The position numbers and the translations under genes are program-made. The notes under the pieces were generated by a model. The model did no database searches. It was not told where the DNA came from and was given only the letters and a program-made list of their open reading frames with translations. Shown piece by piece: positions 42,409 to 55,790 of a stretch of DNA of 64,000 nt. This stretch comes from Malachius bipustulatus (lineage: Eukaryota > Arthropoda > Insecta > Coleoptera > Melyridae), in the NCBI GenBank assembly GCA_910589415.1, contig OU342630.1, positions 50,190,012 through 50,254,011 of the forward strand, given 5' to 3'. How positions within the stretch are numbered: the first letter of the stretch is position 1; every line of letters begins with the position of its first letter.

Positions 42409-44287
42409 CTACGCACTTAAATAAGTATAGGTAGTTTTGATCTGACAAAATGTGAGCTTAGTGAGCACAAAGGCCTGCAAATCGAGATAGAGCGGCTGCG
42501 AAACCTGAAAGCCAGTATGGTACTCATAATAATAGGAGCTACTGTAACAATAAGAAAAGGCTGATGTGAAAGTCTTGTGCAGGAAATTCTAGAATGTCAA
42601 GAACAGGACCTGCTTGGCAAACTCCAGGAAAGTGTCATAATAGAAACGTGTACATAGTTAGGAGGACTCGTATAATTAATTGGTACCACGTTTAATATGA
42701 TTATTGTTTAATTAATCTCGGTGCAGATAGAAATAGCCTGTTCATGGTTCCAGTTGTTGCCAAATTGTTGGTGCACATTTTGGAATCACATATTTGTGTA
42801 TGAACATCTTATTTGCTGACTTGTGATGACTTATTTACTACTTTGGGCACTTATGTCTCTTTGCAAGATCAATGACGTCATACTCTTACTGTCTCAATGG
42901 ATTTGAGAGTGCTATTATTTAGTTATCGTAGTGACCTGTAATTATTATTGTTAAAAGTGATCAATTTGCTTCGAGAGGATTTTCAATTGAATAGAAAGTA
43001 AAAATAAAAACAAATACCTACTCCGAATTTGAGTGCGTTAATATTACCAGAATCAATCTCACCAGTTGTGGGTGTTCAGTTGTCCAGGAACGCACGTCAT
43101 TTATCTATTAACTTGCGAGGTATCCAGCTCTGGTACACGACGGGAGATTTAGGACGCTTGTCCTACACCCACGCAACATTGTCTCACGAAAATTGATGCT
43201 TTATTTTACAGTTTACATTGTCGTGGCAATAAAATTATGTAAAACATTCCATTTCACACAATAGGAGAGCGAAAATCTATTAAACTCGTACCTCCACCAC
43301 TATAACAAATGTCCTGTAATTTATCTAATGTTGAACTGTTCTGGCTATTATAATAATGTGTTGTCTGTTTCTGTGTGTTGATTTTCTTGTCTAGCTCATG
43401 GAGAAGAAATCTCGCCAAACAAATATTCATTGCTTGGAAGAATACCAGTTTCTTCTTTTGATTAATAGTTATTTGACTTGACGAAACTGACTTAAATAAT
43501 AATTAAAACAAGTAATAATGAAGACATACCTTTGTAAAAGTTACAAATTTAATATCTTTGATGATCTCGAGATAATAATACCAAAGTCACCAACTGCACC
43601 AAAGTTTTTTGTTTTGTATTCGATTTGTTATAAAAATTTTGTAGTTACAGTAATTTTATTCAGAATATCTAAGAGTATAGTAGTTTTGGTAGTAAGCAAA
43701 GGATTTTGCGGAAATCACACTATCACTGTAAAAAAATTGAAAGACCCTGAGGCTTTGGAAGATTAGAGCAATTTTAGAGCAAAAAAATTTAAAAAGTCCC
43801 CAAATCCCGTACAATCCAAGACACCCACAGAATAGGTAGTTATTTGCCATTCTCGGTTCATGGTTTTTACTATATAAGTTTCAGGCTTTTTATTTATCTC
43901 TTTTCTTCTCTAATTAATAAGTATAGAGGTAGAAGTAGGTAATCATTCTGTTATGCACCTTCTGATTAATTCCCCAAAAGCCTATAAAAATGTCCCACAC
44001 AATGACGTAATAATCGCAATTGTCAGCATTAGTTTCAGCAAATTTCAAGGATTTGATAAAATTACGGGACACCTGTAAAATGTACCGCATTCTCCAAATA
44101 GCTTTTTTCGTTTTGTTTCCTCGAACAACTAGTGACCAGTCCAGGATGACAGAGAGACAGTTTATCGCCTATTTGACGATGTCGAACTCTAGATTATGGC
44201 CGTCCGATTAGAGCGACATGCCCAATGACACCTCTGCTCTATGCCATGGTCCATGGCACTGTTTCTCTCCATATTCTTTATATACAC
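42409..44287. other. No gene seen
   Basis: AT-rich. GC rises briefly at about 43075-43190 without an open frame. Confidence 0.4.
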
Positions 44288-44440
44288 CTGTATGCCGGGT
44301 CATAATGGGCCATATGTCAGTGATCGACTCCCAGCGACCGTTAGTTGACACCTTGCATATGATATTCTCTGGTCTCTGCAACTCCGTGTAGCACCTCAGA
44401 GAATGTATGAATATTAGAAGGAGAATAATCAGTCGAGTCA
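44288..44440 (-). CDS. Possible exon with hydrophobic start
   Basis: On the minus strand a strong acceptor (TTTTTTTTATCAAAG) ends at 44441, followed by an open segment TRLIILLLIFIHSLRCYTEL, then QRPENIICKVSTNGRWESIT and a candidate donor CAG|GTGTAT at 44286-44290. Without the donor the frame runs on to a TAA near 44208. The hydrophobic run followed by a polar Cys-containing part looks like a signal anchor or signal peptide. There is no ATG, so it would be an internal exon. The family is not recognised. Confidence 0.25.
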
Positions 44441-44817
44441 CTTTGATAAAAAAAACTTAAATCGATATCATGAATTTTACTATTTTTGACGCATAACTGA
44501 TGTGTTTGTTACATGTCAAAAATGACATTATATAAGGCCTAGCTTTCAACTTCAAAATTTTAAATAGCAAGGGGGAGTCAATGGGGACATTTATAGTGCT
44601 ACGCCATCATCTTTGACAAATATAAGTAAAAACTTGAAAAAGGGGGGATATATCCTCCTCAATGTGTTCCCCCACCTTCTTTTGTACCTTCATTCTTCTC
44701 TTGATTTCATTGTTTCTTATTCGGCCGATTCTACCTAACCCGCATGCTTCTCCTCCAAAAATCCATCTCTAGTTGACCTAATCTTTTCATTATTTTTCTT
44801 GTTCTTGTTTATCTTAT

Positions 44818-45480
44818 TGTGCCCTACAGTTTTCAGCCAAAAAGAGGCTCAGTTTATTAAATTAGGAGGAACCCTACGAAACAGTACAATAATTACGGAG
44901 TAATGTTAGCCTTAAGAGCCTTACTCCTTGCATGCGGGCCAACCTTTCCCAGCCAATCCTGGGACGTCCATGGAGTGTGTAAAATAAATATGCTCAGACA
45001 AATAAAGTCAAAACCTCCATCTCAAGGCAACTAAAGAAGCTGTAGAGATCGGTCTAATCCGACTCCAAGAAACAGCTCGATTCCGCTGGACCAGGAGAAG
45101 AAACAAATCTCCCCTGAGAAAAAGGAAGACGAATAACCAGAGTACAAAACTTCGAGAGAGACTATCCCACACCGGATTACCTGGATACATTAGCAACAGT
45201 CAAGATGGTCAGCTTCCCTTCATTAAAGAGGCTGACCTGATGGAGGTTAATCTAGCACTAGCACGACTAGATTTGATCCACAATAGACCTACGGTCGCAG
45301 TGGAGGTGTCACAATAGACCATTCACGATGAATCTAAATCTAATATAAATCTAGCCTTAAGATCATAATTAAAAGGCGTTCTTAAGGCTAACATTACTTT
45401 GTAATTGTACTGTTTTATAGCGTTGCTCCTAATTTGATAAATTGAGCGTCTTTTTGTCTGGAAACTGTATGGCAAAAAAG
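44818..45480. mobile_element. Inverted-repeat element, ~110-bp arms
   Basis: Left text CAAAAAGAGGCTCAGTTTAT, AATTAGGAGGAACCCTA, ACAGTACAATAATTAC, GTAATGTTAGCCTTAAGA is mirrored at 45370-45480 (TCTTAAGGCTAACATTAC and so on) with some mismatches. The core between about 44930 and 45340 is non-palindromic and partly open on the plus strand. Confidence 0.65.
45006..45317 (+). CDS. 103-codon open segment inside inverted-repeat element
   Basis: Stop-to-stop open frame (TAA at 45003, TAG at 45315) with no early ATG. It includes EAVEIGLIRLQETARFRWTR, a basic stretch, and IKEADLMEVNLALARLDLIH. It could be the decayed coding cargo of the surrounding element or chance; no family is recognised. Confidence 0.2.
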   Translation, partial: SQNLHLKATKEAVEIGLIRLQETARFRWTRRRNKSPLRKRKTNNQSTKLRERLSHTGLPGYISNSQDGQLPFIKEADLMEVNLALARLDLIHNRPTVAVEVSQ

Positions 45481-46000
45481 ACGTTAAGAACACAAAAGAC
45501 GTTAGAGTATGGACGTTCAAGCACAATACGCTTTTGTTAAAAACAACCAAGTAAATAATGTTCTTGTTGCTATTATTATTACTTATTCTTCTGCACACAT
45601 CTTCGCTTTGCACGCGGTATTATTAGCTATACTTCTGTTTATCCGAAAGAAAACTTTGGACCCTGTACTAATTTTTTAGGGCTTTGAGATAGCGTCTGGA
45701 AATTTTATATGGGTCACATAGTGTAATACAGCAGAAAATTTGGTATGCTGTTTCTGTAAGCTACATCAGGTTTGAGCTACATCTGGAGGTATATTTTCAA
45801 GCTGAAATTCTATGGAAATTAGTTTTGAAGTGAAAAACTGTTATTTTTTATACCTGAACTTTGTAGGGAGTGTGTTTTCTGAACTATGCATAAAGTAGTG
45901 TGAAAAATTAAAAAATTGGTTGGTTAACTGTGAGGGTATCAAAACGGGCAAAAATATCTTTATTACATTGCAATAAAGCGCTATTTTTCCCTACAAATCT

Positions 46001-46947
46001 TTCAAGCTAAAACCTTTCAAAGTTAAGCTAAAAACCCTTCAAAGCTTCACCCCAAGTAAAAATATTTTATTAAAAAGTAAACCTCGGCAATAAAAATCTT
46101 GAAGAACTCTTCCCAGAAGATATTTAATATCGCGAGATAAGAGCCACTCATCCGTATGATACTTGCTCTGAGGACTGTGCAGATTTACATAATATCAAGC
46201 AGAAAATAAGACGTCAACCAAGAGTAATAAAGTCATTCTACATGGGGACAGTGAAGTTTATTGACTTTTTTATGGCCGATGTTAATACTCAGATTGAGCC
46301 CTTGATTCTTTCAATTTATCGTTTTTATCGCGCTTGCGAGACAGTTATTGTCGGATTCATTTAGGTGTAATTGTTAACTATATTCAAAAGTTCGGTCTTA
46401 TCGTTATCCAGACGGTATAACATCGAGGTACACATCATGAGGTAATATTATGGGGAATTTCCCTTGTTTTCGGAATTTAATTACCTACCAGATTTTTGTT
46501 TTCGAAGCGATTATTTGCGTGATAATTTCAAAAATCTGTACATTTCACAACGGAGCTGGTAGGAGTGAAAGTCCAGAGTTTAATGGTTATCTATTTTTGT
46601 CGCATACATAGGTACATACGTTATTGGAGATTTATTATATACCTTCGTCGGTCGGTACACTGGGCACATATACATACATAAGCATGTAACGATTTTTTGA
46701 GACAGTGAAGATTTACTGGTAATTCAGGGTAAGTGGAGATTTATTGACGATAATTTACAACTCTTGGAGGAAATTTTTTTTCCGAAAAATTCTAAAATAT
46801 TCAACGCAGGTATAACTAGAATGCATTTAAAGATATACAACGAATTTTAAGCAATACGAGTTATATTATTATTAAACTAAAAATACCTACGCATTTTGAT
46901 TAACTTTTTGGATAAAGAGTTTTTTTTTCTGAATTATTGTTATTAAC
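46001..46947. repeat. 947-bp tandem duplication, copy 1
   Basis: Starts TTCAAGCTAAAACCTTTC. It contains AT-rich non-coding sequence with several TTTTATGGC / TTTTATCGC words that resemble Caudal/Abd-B-class homeodomain sites. Confidence 0.95.
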
Positions 46948-47894
46948 TTCAAGCTAAAACCTTTCAAAGTTAAGCTAAAAACCCTTCAAAGCTTCACCCC
47001 AAGTAAAAATATTTTATTAAAAAGTAAACCTCGGCAATAAAAATCTTGAAGAACTCTTCCCAGAAGATATTTAATATCGCGAGATAAGAGCCACTCATCC
47101 GTATGATACTTGCTCTGAGGACTGTGCAGATTTACATAATATCAAGCAGAAAATAAGACGTCAACCAAGAGTAATAAAGTCATTCTACATGGGGACAGTG
47201 AAGTTTATTGACTTTTTTATGGCCGATGTTAATACTCAGATTGAGCCCTTGATTCTTTCAATTTATCGTTTTTATCGCGCTTGCGAGACAGTTATTGTCG
47301 GATTCATTTAGGTGTAATTGTTAACTATATTCAAAAGTTCGGTCTTATCGTTATCCAGACGGTATAACATCGAGGTTCACATCATGAGGTAATATTATGG
47401 GGAATTTCCCTTGTTTTCGGAATTTAATTACCTACCAGATTTTTGTTTTCGAAGCGATTATTTGCGTGATAATTTCAAAAATCTGTACATTTCACAACGG
47501 AGCTGGTAGGAGTGAAAGTCCAGAGTTTAATGGTTATCTATTTTTGTCGCATACATAGGTACATACGTTATTGGAGATTTATTATATACCTTCGTCGGTC
47601 GGTACACTGGGCACATATACATACATAAGCATGTAACGATTTTTTGAGACAGTGAAGATTTACTGGTAATTCAGGGTAAGTGGAGATTTATTGACGATAA
47701 TTTACAACTCTTGGAGGAAATTTTTTTTCCGAAAAATTCTAAAATATTCAACGCAGGTATAACTAGAATGCATTTAAAGATATACAACGAATTTTAAGCA
47801 ATACGAGTTATATTATTATTAAACTAAAAATACCTACGCATTTTGATTAACTTTTTGGATAAAGAGTTTTTTTTTCTGAATTATTGTTATTAAC
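46948..47894. repeat. 947-bp tandem duplication, copy 2
   Basis: Head-to-tail copy with constant 947-bp offset. The only difference I can find is A at 46430 versus T at 47377. After it, only TTC of a third unit is present before unique sequence. Confidence 0.95.
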
Positions 47895-47984
47895 TTCCGA
47901 GACCGGCGAAGCCGATTTCGCGGCAGTTATACAAGCATTTGTGCCCCAAAAAGTGATTTCACTCTGTCGGTTAGTCTGTGCGGT

Positions 47985-48215
47985 TTCTAGAAAACACTCG
48001 AGAGATACTTTCTTCGACGGAGAGAGTTGAAATTTGGCTCGATTGAAGCGGCGCACCGTTTCACGATGCCTATTTAAAATGAACGGACTCCGTTACCGGG
48101 AAGTGTTTTTTTTTTTCGTGAATTTCTGTTGTTTTCGGGAAGATCCTAAGAAACACTATAAGTGTCTGAAAGCTGCACCGATTGAGTTGAAATTTGTCAT
48201 GGACGAATTTTAAGG
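47985..48215. repeat. Two degenerate direct repeats
   Basis: The blocks TCTAGAAAACACT..GAGAGTTGAAATTTGGC (about 47985-48040) and CTAAGAAACACT..GATTGAGTTGAAATTTGTC (about 48145-48200) are related, ~155 bp apart, suggesting remains of a tandem or dispersed repeat. Confidence 0.5.
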
Positions 48216-51200
48216 CCCTCGTTCAGGGACGTACGTTTTTTTTGCAACGTCTCACCAATAGGATTTTTTATCGGTAACGGTACATCGCGGAAAGATTCTG
48301 TTTGCACAGTTGCTTAAAATAACAAAACAGGGTGATAGAGACGTTCATTACCTAGAAAAAAAGTAGACATATAGTTTTTTACCTCCAAAGCTGGCAAAAC
48401 TGACTTAATAGGAAAAAACGTCGGCAGGTCTTTGCAACTTTTCTTTCGTTTTCCCGCATCTCCTATTTGTATCCTCCTGTATTTTCTACATCGTGAAATT
48501 TTTTTCACTTTTTTTTTCTTCAACATATAATTTGAAGTGTTGGCTGCAATTCGTCTCGCATATGTTGACACTTACCTAAATCCACATACCTAAAAAAGTA
48601 AATCGAAACTTATTTAAGAAATAGTCCACATTTGGTTTTTTAATGCACGTATCAAAAAAAAGATGTAAATCGGCTTTTGTTGATTCCACATACAAAAAAA
48701 AAAATTCACCCGAATATTATTATTAATGTCCGTATTTTTTTGGACGTACTATCCCCCCTAAGTTTGTAACACCAATTCAGGGACATCCTGTATAACCCCA
48801 GGGGTTATATTTATTGATGAATACGGGCCTAAGTGTCTCTTCGTTGGGCCAAAATAAAAAATGCCGCTATCTTGATTTTTCATAAACATCATGAAATATT
48901 AAAAATTATTTTATTTGACCGCGTTTACGTATTTTCCGCACATCAGATATTCCAACGCCATTTTCTCTCAAACTATGAGCGAATTCGAAAAACGGATTTC
49001 GGTTCGAGACTCGCCACGATTCAAACGTACCGATCTAACATTTTTAACCGTTTGTTGTTTTTGGGAAAAAATTTGTTAGGCAGTTTTCTTCAAAACGGTG
49101 GACGTTTTGGATGGACGATCATTTTCCGTCGAAAGGGTCAAATTGCATTCGCGATATCTTTCAGAATAGCCTCAAGATGCTTTTGAAAATTGACAAATTT
49201 TTTTTTTAGATCGACTTTGACAGCTCGTAGATGACAGACGATTGCGTCGATTGCGACGCAACTCTCCATTCTTCAAACACAATTTCTCAGGTAAGCGCCT
49301 TTTGCGATTTGCGATCTTATTAAGACTGACGAGGCCAAAGTTACGGTCAATAATGTCCGAATTGTACATTTTCCTAGTCAAAAACTCGACTAGGACAATG
49401 CTAAAATTCGGAATTTTTTTCTTAGCAATTTTCGAATACCGTGACTCGGAGATCATTTTCGCGAGGTATCTAAGAGTTTTTCGTCGCAATTTACACTTTT
49501 TTTTGCTGAAACTTCAAAAATGGCGGCGCTATGACATCGAAGATTACCCTAGAATTGTCGACCTTGGCGTTGAAAAAGTAGAATTTTAATTTTTTCTCTT
49601 ATTTTTTGCATAACCGAGTTCGAGCCCCAGGTATCGTCTTAATTTTGACACCACTAAAAAAATCATCACTGATTTTAAGGCAACACTAATAACTTTTATT
49701 GAAAAATTACAATTTTTTTTACGACACTTGCCCTTAAGTCCAACTAACGCCAAACTAACTTTTACGCGAATCTAACTTCTACGCGCGGTCTCTGAAGTTC
49801 CCATATGGGTCCTTCAGGAGCGATATAGAAAAAAAATAACACAAAATGAAATGGCAGGCTTTAACTTTAACGGGGAATTCTTATTTTACTGGGTGACATT
49901 ATAAGTTTAAGACATTACTTGGATAGGCTCTTTTTCAGTAGTAAAAAAAGGATTTCTAAATGTTGTGTTTTTAGGATATGAAAGCATGAAGGTAATGTAA
50001 CGCCACTGACAATTTAGACATGCATACTTGTTGGACTATAAAAGTTACTATTTTATTGTAGTTGGGAGGCGAATGGTAAGGTATAAGAACGGATTGCAAA
50101 TATAACATGTGATGTGACATGTGTTCACTTGAGTTACAGCTGACTGTTTATCTAAGCCTGACCTCCGTAGGTGTGTAAAATGTGATTTACGTGCGCTCTT
50201 TCAGTACCGCTTCACTCCACTGGCCGCTGATGAACACTACTGTCCACTTGTAATAACTTTATTGTTACAATTTTGTAACTGTCTTACATTTCAAACACCG
50301 CGGGTTATGAAACTCCCGTAAATCATTAATATATGTTTTCAAGTTTGACTTTATTGGTACTATACAGAAACGTTAGAGCCTATTTATACATGCACATGCG
50401 ATGGAGAAGGTATATACTTATTATTACAGCTTTGGATCAAAATGGTGCCGCCTTGAGACATAAATGCAAATTTTGTTGTAGGTGTCCAGTTGTACTTGAT
50501 GCGTTATTCGCTCTAGATGTTTTTTTTTGTGTTGGTAATCGTGTAATTTTGAACTCTTTCTAATACGTTTTTTTTAACGACCCGCGCTCAGAATGCTATA
50601 AAAAATTTAACCGTCCAATTAAACACCCACATTCAGAAAGTGTTGAAATTTGATTATCTCAGCAATAGCCCTCCCACGCCTTATTTGAAGAAATAACACG
50701 ATATAAAATAAGTCACACTTTTTTCTTTAATAAGTGTCAATAAACAGTTAAAAGCCCATTATTAGTTCAGTATGAGATAAAAGTCAATTTTTATGTGAAT
50801 AGTTTTGTTCTGGAAGTTTATTAGAACAAAAAAAAATCAATTTCATTTAATAAAGGGTCCAGCCCCATCTTACTCCAATGACATTCTTTAATTATTTAAT
50901 TTTTGGGATTAGCTCTGATTATTTTTTTAGCTGCCTCTAGGGCCAGTTTTTTCATGCTATTGTATTTTTAAAAATTTTGGGAACTTCTTGATCATATTTC
51001 TAAAAATAGAATAGACGTTGGTTCTAGTAGGTAATATTTTTCCATTCTTCTTTTTCTGAAACACCTGCAAACCTTGAACATATTTTTAAAGCAAGTCCCA
51101 AACATGTCCGATAACAAGGCTTACATCGGGGATGCTCGTGAGCCAAGTCAATTGCCTAATTCTCACTTGGGAAAATATTCTAAAGCGATAATATGCTGGT

Positions 51201-52665
51201 GATGGACCAGACTAAGATTTCAGTAATGACATCCTACTTGCCAATAAGTAAATATTTAAGAGTTAATGCATAAACTAGCCCGTTTACAAAAAAAGTGGTG
51301 TTGGTAAATTTACCTTGCAATAGCTTAACAAGTATTGCTCATCAACTCAGCGAGAATGCTTGTATAAACAACAATATAAATGGCAAGTTTATTACAATAC
51401 TCGCGTGCGGTCTGCATGGCTTTATGATCCATGAACACAAACCTTTCACCAATAAAAGGGGCGAAGGGCACGACATGTTCCTCAACTAAAATGAACTTGA
51501 TAAGAAATCACAGCCATTATCATCATGGAATATTTGTTGAAAGATGCTCTAATTGATCTAATGTAATTTTTTAAGTATCTCCTACTCTTCTCCATAATAT
51601 TTCTCGACCATCAGGAGACCGCAGGGCAACCATGGCCTCAGCTCCGAATAATTGGGCCACTGCTGCACTGTTCAATCTAGGTGTTGCCTGGCAAACTACA
51701 TGCGAGCCCCTCGACCGGGGTCCGTCCGTGGTTTGAAATATCCTGATCCAACCTCTTTAAAGGGTATTCTTGCCGTTGTCTCGCTTACATAACTCCCAAT
51801 CGATTTCTTTCCAGTTGTAGATTGACGATTCCAGGAAGCAGCAGTCATCATGGACCGTTGTTGCTCTTGGTCTTTCTGATTCAAGTCTCTTCGTATAAAT
51901 TTGAGTTTCGTGATACCTAAGAGTTAACATTTGTATAAGGGTTATGAAGAGCTTTTGCCGCATATGATGTCTAATTTACAATGCCTATACGAAATAAAAT
52001 TCGGTTGAAAGGGCAGAAATTAAGTCAAAACGGTTAAGTCACTTAACTGATAGGTACAGGTAGTCCCACACGTCTTGGAGAGCCAGTTACATGTGAATTG
52101 GCCTATATTCTGCTGCGTTGAACAGTGCGGATTTCTGTTACAGCGATTGGATCTGTGCTGATCTTGATGTTGATGAGTTGATGTCTGTATCGGCGACGGT
52201 ATTACCGTCTTTGAGATCTTATATTATGGTGTGCTGCTTGCTTCATCGCCTAGATTCGGTTCTTTATCAGGCAGAGGAGAGTTCCGGGCAAAGGCATCCA
52301 GAAAAAGGGGGGGGGGAGAGTTTCTTTAAAATAAATCCACGGAACAAAGCACCACGAAGCGGCATCTACACTCACATCACTCTCAGTAATTAATTAAAAT
52401 GTGACATTCATAAACTACGACTTCCAACGCTTTCGAGAGTTCCACTATTACGAATAATATTTTGGAAATATAGTTATGAATAAGGTAAAAAGCAATAAGG
52501 AAGAATAAATGTAATAAACAGAAATACTGGAATGTTATAAAACAGGGGATCAGCTTTTAGCTTCAGCTTTTAGAAAAAAAAAAGTTTTGTTTTTGTAGAC
52601 GTTTTTCCAGTGAAACTAAACTTAAGGTCCAATGATTAGGAATCTTTAATAAATAACTTGTCTTG
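48216..52665. other. No gene seen; scattered repeat ends and hairpins
   Basis: Holds a repeat end (ACATCCTGTATAACC, 48782-48796), a perfect 8-bp-stem hairpin (TTGCGTCG/CGACGCAA, 49242-49261), a 7-bp stem (CCTAGTC/GACTAGG, about 49371-49393) and a G9 run (52308-52316). Frames at 48833-49186 and 49172-49589 overlap on opposite strands in Phe/Arg-rich sequence and are not credible genes. Confidence 0.4.
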
Positions 52666-52690
52666 GTTTCGGGTTTTAACTCATCATCAG
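52666..52690 (-). other. Hammerhead-like half core, incomplete
   Basis: Minus strand CCTGATGATGAG..ACCCGAAACC has CUGAUGA and GAAAC 11 bases apart, but stem II is only weakly paired and stems I and III are absent. It may be a relic of the same class of repeat as the 38.4-kb site. Confidence 0.3.
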
Positions 52691-53929
52691 GATAGTTGGC
52701 AGCTATACAAAGTCCCTAATAACGAGGGGTATACTTACATCATGTAACAAGCAAAATTTTAAAAATATGAAGGATTATCAATAAAGAACTCTCCAGTCTC
52801 CATTCCCATTTATGTTTGAATCCAGTCATAACTATTTTATTGTTCCTCGTTACATATTCATATTACATAACACTTTGCTGATTAGTGTAATGGACACCTC
52901 AATATTGCTGATTCTGTAAAACTGAGAAGTGTCCTGAGGATGTCCTGATGTCCCGAACCAAGTCGACAAGCTATTAATTCAAGACTTATTTCAAATTTCT
53001 CAGAATATTCAATTAGTCAATCAATGGCTCAAAAGGAGGCGTGTAGAGCGCGTGAGAAAGTACCTAAGTGATTCCTCCAGAAATTTGTTCAGGGTGCTTA
53101 GATCTGAACATACCGAAAGCTCTGTATTATATTGTACAGGTTGTTTTCGAATTCTTAACCATTTTCGAGCTACATGCTCTTTTTTTGATGGATGTTTCAA
53201 ACGAGTTTGGAATTCTAAAATCACATATTATGGATTGAAAATTGTAGATAATTTTATGGGCTTTCATTTATTATAAGGGAATTTTTCCCTATGACGCACC
53301 GTTGTTGAGATATAATCGGAAATCCAAAAATTGAGACCTTGCTCCCCCTACCCACCCAGGGTGAACAACCCTGAACAAGTTTCTGAAAGAATTACTCAGG
53401 TACTTGCTCACGCATCCTACCCCTCCTTCCTTGCTTGGACTAAATACTTTTGAATAAATGTTTTAACATGAAATTACAATTATTAGGTATTAAAAAGTTA
53501 TGGCATGGCAAATGGAAACGAGATAATTTTGGTAATAATTAATGGCTGATTAAAATTGGAGTTAAAAGATAAATTTTTATTTTATTTTTTATTCAAGAAT
53601 TTTTTATTACTAAGATCTCTGAAAGCATCAAAAAAACTTGAAACAAATTTCTTAATATAATAACAGTAAAAGTCTTTGAGTATTTTAATTTCCCCAGCGA
53701 GATCTGTAATTGAGAGATAAATTGTTTGGAATGGACGATTTTTGATCGCGCTTAATTTATTGCTCGCTGAGCTTTATCGCAATCAAGTACAGTATGCGTC
53801 CATTTCAAGGATATCATACTCAAATCTTCTTAAATGCCGAACATCACCGAATACTCCAACAGATAAGAAAGTCGAAATAGCATGTATGCGATGAAATTAA
53901 ACTTGAGTGATGTGACACAAGGCACATAC

Positions 53930-54048
53930 CCCCTGCGTCAGGAGCTTCTCTCATGTAATGAAAGCTCGGCTTGTTTAATTCATCTTCCAGGCAGGTGGGA
54001 AATCCAATAGTTCGACATCGACAAGTTGCATTAAGACCATTATAATAA
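53930..54048 (-). CDS. Possible internal exon, Cys-containing
   Basis: The minus strand offers an acceptor (ACTCCTGATAG) and a donor (CAGGGG|GTATGT), enclosing 119 nt that read YYNGLNATCRCRTIGFPTCL, then EDELNKPSFHYMREAPDAG. The amino acid mix is protein-like and the frame stays open on both sides to 53844-54107. The polypyrimidine tract is weak and the family is unknown. Confidence 0.25.
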
Positions 54049-55790
54049 CTATCAGGAGTTAGTTCATTACCAAAAAAACCATGTTGTAACTCGAGCATTA
54101 TTAGCATGTTTTAATTAGTACGCCTATAAATATCCCGAAGAAATATACCACATGTTGCTTCCAAACTATTAATTAAGAGTTTAACGTCTTATTTGCATAT
54201 ACTAGACAGCCTCTAGCAGTGTCTTAGTGACGTTGTTCATTTCAGCCTAGTGAATATCAGAGGCGTGAAAAGATTTTCAGATAACAATGTATCAATTTCT
54301 AATTTATATTTCTTCAGAGAGGAGGTTCAAAAGGTTGCAAAATCATCAGGCTATTGGAAACTTTCTCGCAATAAGATGATAAACGCTATACAACTACTTG
54401 TTAATTAATGACTACCTATTTAAAAGTAATTTAAGTATAATTACTACTTATAATTATTACTTAAGTACCTACCTATCTAAAATAAACCAAAGTGAAAATA
54501 TAATAATTTAATTGTTCGATTTTTCAAGGTTTAATAAATATAAATATGTGCACAGTACCTACATTTTTAATGAGAATGTCATGTAGTAAAAATTCGTTTT
54601 CAAACTTTGAAGTTACCCATCATGCGCGTAACGGTGTTACATTATGCTTATATGAATGATAGATTCAGCACTTATGAAACTTCGTCGTGTCTGCAACCGA
54701 TGCCAGAAAATATATTTGTCTTGTTGGATAATCCTGATTAATTCAACTAGAGTATGATATTTATGTCATATCGCGCGGATAAACCGGACACCGAACATTG
54801 TTTTGTCTCTGGGAGACAGGAATAATGGTAGGGCGTTTTGCTTTTCAGACTTTTTGGTGTAATAACCTCAACCTGTCTGGTCGCGGTCTTTCAATTTACT
54901 TAATGTTTGTATTTTGCACGCGGTTTTGTCTCGCGCGAAACTGCTAAATTACGACTGTACGCATTCCTGAAAACATATGTATTACACTTGCACAGCTAAA
55001 TGACCCGCTATTTAGTCTTCGTCTGCTTTTTTCAAAGTAATTGTCATCCCGTTTTAGATTAAAGCATCAACCTTTTAAAGGTGACCGGATAAAATGCACT
55101 GTGAAAAGATCCGGGACGCCCAGTGGCGGCGATTATCAAAATTTGCTAAACAAGCATATAGTGCAGGTACTTACTACTTGCATAACCTATTAGAAGAGTA
55201 TATTTATTTATAGTTATGGGAACCATGGCTAATAGGTTATGGGCCCAGGCTACATCGCGGACGCGAATAACGTGTTAATAAAAATGAAGACTAAAAAATT
55301 CTGTTAGTGCTAATAAGAGCGAAAGTCAGCGTTGTCCAGATGTCTCTCAAGAGGGTGCCTTATCCTTCAATAAAGTCCGGAGAAACCAACACTCGTTCAT
55401 GAATCGCAATGATCGTCAGCTCAATAGACTAGACGAGCGAGGTAGGGAATCAGATCGAGAGAATTTAAATCTGCATGGGTGAGGGGTGCGAGAAGATTCT
55501 CAAGAGATCAATACTCCACTTCAAAAGAGATCGATATATATATATATTCGTTTGAAATTACAAATTGCAGTCTTACTTATATATTATACCCCCATGGGTG
55601 GGGAAACAGATCAGGAAGTTTTTCTTTCTCTTGTCTTTGGGCTTTGGGGTTTCGGTACAGTGTGTCAATTTGAACTGGATTGGCTAAAGCACTGAATAAT
55701 AAATTTATCTTAGAAAAAACAAAAACTGATTCCGCAAAATGGAAGAGGAAACAGTTTGGTAGTGGCAGTAGTTCTTTTTGAATTACGTCT
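54049..55790. other. No gene seen
   Basis: AT-rich, with a short (AT)n run near 55531-55545. GC-moderate text at 54770-55100 and 55230-55480 has no supported frame. Confidence 0.4.

Noticed and set aside
48833..49589. Three overlapping frames of 105-117 codons
   Set aside because: They overlap on opposite strands, are rich in Phe/Arg/Lys, start at non-ATG codons in part, and show no domain.
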